DNA of 30,809 nucleotides, from NCBI GenBank assembly GCA_003427395.1, contig BFEA01000124.1:2367831-2398639 (forward strand), read 5' to 3'. A program made the position numbers and the translations under genes. A model generated the notes under the pieces. It was given only the letters and a program-made list of their open reading frames with translations. It had not been told where the DNA came from and did not search any database. The DNA comes from Chara braunii. Lineage: Eukaryota; Streptophyta; Charophyceae; Charales; Characeae. This document shows, piece by piece, positions 30,340-30,809 of this stretch (the first letter of the stretch is position 1; every line of letters starts with the position of its first letter).

Positions 30340-30809
30340 ACTGTAGCTGTGGAGGCAGATTGGAAGCAAGTAACGGGGTTTGCAAGCACTTGGGTCTGAA
30401 CTAGGATCGACAACCAGAAGGGGGTCAGCTAACGAGGATTCAGCTTGCAAACTTCAGGATGGGACTGGGTTAGTAGGGGAATACTGTGTTTTTTTCGGCT
30501 CCCTAAGGTCACAGTGAGGGTTTAGGGGTTTAGGGGCTTCAAGGGTTCAACAGAGACATTGCACAGAGGTGTTGAAGAATAGGACCCTTTTATTCAGGGG
30601 GGCTGCAGAACTAGGGCTAGGTTAATAGTAAAGGAGGTGCTCCATGAAGGGAAGGGAAAAATTGCAGCTCCAAGGGACAACGGAGACCCGGGAAGAGACA
30701 AGTATCACCATAGCCCTAGGAAACAACAATCACCAATATCTGTATTGTATGTTGTACCAATGGGACGCTGGACCCGGTTTCCAGCAGGTGCCGCTCCCCA
30801 CCTATAGAT
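30340..30809 (+). mobile_element. LINE C 3' region and LINE-tail module T7 (cut by window end)
   Basis: After the ORF2 stop come about 420 bp without an A-run, then GGGACGCTGGACCC at 30762-30775 with hairpin 30767-30785 (GCTGGA, CCCGGTT, TCCAGC) and the start of the CACC.ATAGAT motif. The window ends before any poly(A). Whether T7 is LINE C's own tail or a separate insertion cannot be decided here, but LINE A and LINE B have the same arrangement. Confidence 0.6.

Larger units (their letters stand above)
24047..30809 (+). mobile_element. LINE C: nearly full-length L1-like retrotransposon
   Basis: The order is ORF1 (24098-25838), an 85-bp gap, ORF2 (25924-30339), then a 3' untranslated region reaching the T module at 30762 and the window end. 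The 5' boundary is not visible. A 16-base T-run (24053-24068) and CACACAGCACAG precede ORF1. It is the best-preserved LINE here: ORF2 has point stops but no frameshift. Its RT and thumb differ clearly from LINE A and LINE B, which resemble each other more. Confidence 0.85.

Noticed and set aside
30515-30540. GTTTAGGG-like telomere motif
   Set aside because: Only about two imperfect units, too few for an interstitial telomeric repeat.
1-30809. CRISPR array, operon or prokaryotic defence system
   Set aside because: No regularly spaced short repeats, no ribosome-binding sites and no clustered intact genes. The content is clearly eukaryotic.

Overview
The window is nuclear DNA of a eukaryote, very probably of the green lineage. 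The evidence is a U2 small nuclear RNA gene with the plant-type 5' end (minus strand, 22437-22626), a U6 snRNA pseudogene whose 5' stem also looks plant-like (minus, 20346-20468), and three L1-like non-LTR retrotransposons (LINEs) in a sea of microsatellites, A/T tracts and decayed repeats. A large repeat-rich streptophyte genome would fit. The window does not fix the genus, and I see no prokaryotic feature.

Layout. 1-5373: repeat-derived DNA without a convincing gene. It holds a duplicated 140-bp block, two copies of a LINE-tail module (called T here), two tRNA-like SINE candidates and long ATC-rich microsatellites. 5374-13123: LINE A (plus), the most decayed LINE, split by a 108-bp poly(A)-tailed insertion with a 23-bp target-site duplication and by a 1280-bp hAT-type insertion with an 8-bp target-site duplication. 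13124-13938: a T-module copy in the opposite orientation, then unassigned DNA. 13939-19447: an unrecognised minus-strand reading frame cut in two by LINE B (minus, 14508-19017), which sits between target-site duplications in a Thr/Ser-coding repeat. 19448-22436: a GC-rich promoter-like stretch with a G-box, the U6 retropseudogene, a ~750-bp tandem array and small duplications. 22437-22974: the U2 gene with TATA box and, divergent from it, a 36-bp-stem inverted repeat. 22975-24046: pyrimidine-rich DNA without a gene. 24047-30809: LINE C (plus), with both ORFs almost complete but carrying point stops.

How it fits together. The LINEs encode an AP-type endonuclease, a reverse transcriptase and a C-terminal zinc-finger region. 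All three are followed by the same 3' module, GGGACGCTGG..., built around a 6-bp stem and 7-nt loop whose stem changes in a compensated way between copies. Short poly(A)-tailed copies of the module lie elsewhere, and U6 RNA was retrocopied too. The simplest reading is a LINE lineage with a conserved, structured 3' tail that may be what its reverse transcriptase recognises. The only gene that looks functional is U2. All LINE reading frames are broken.
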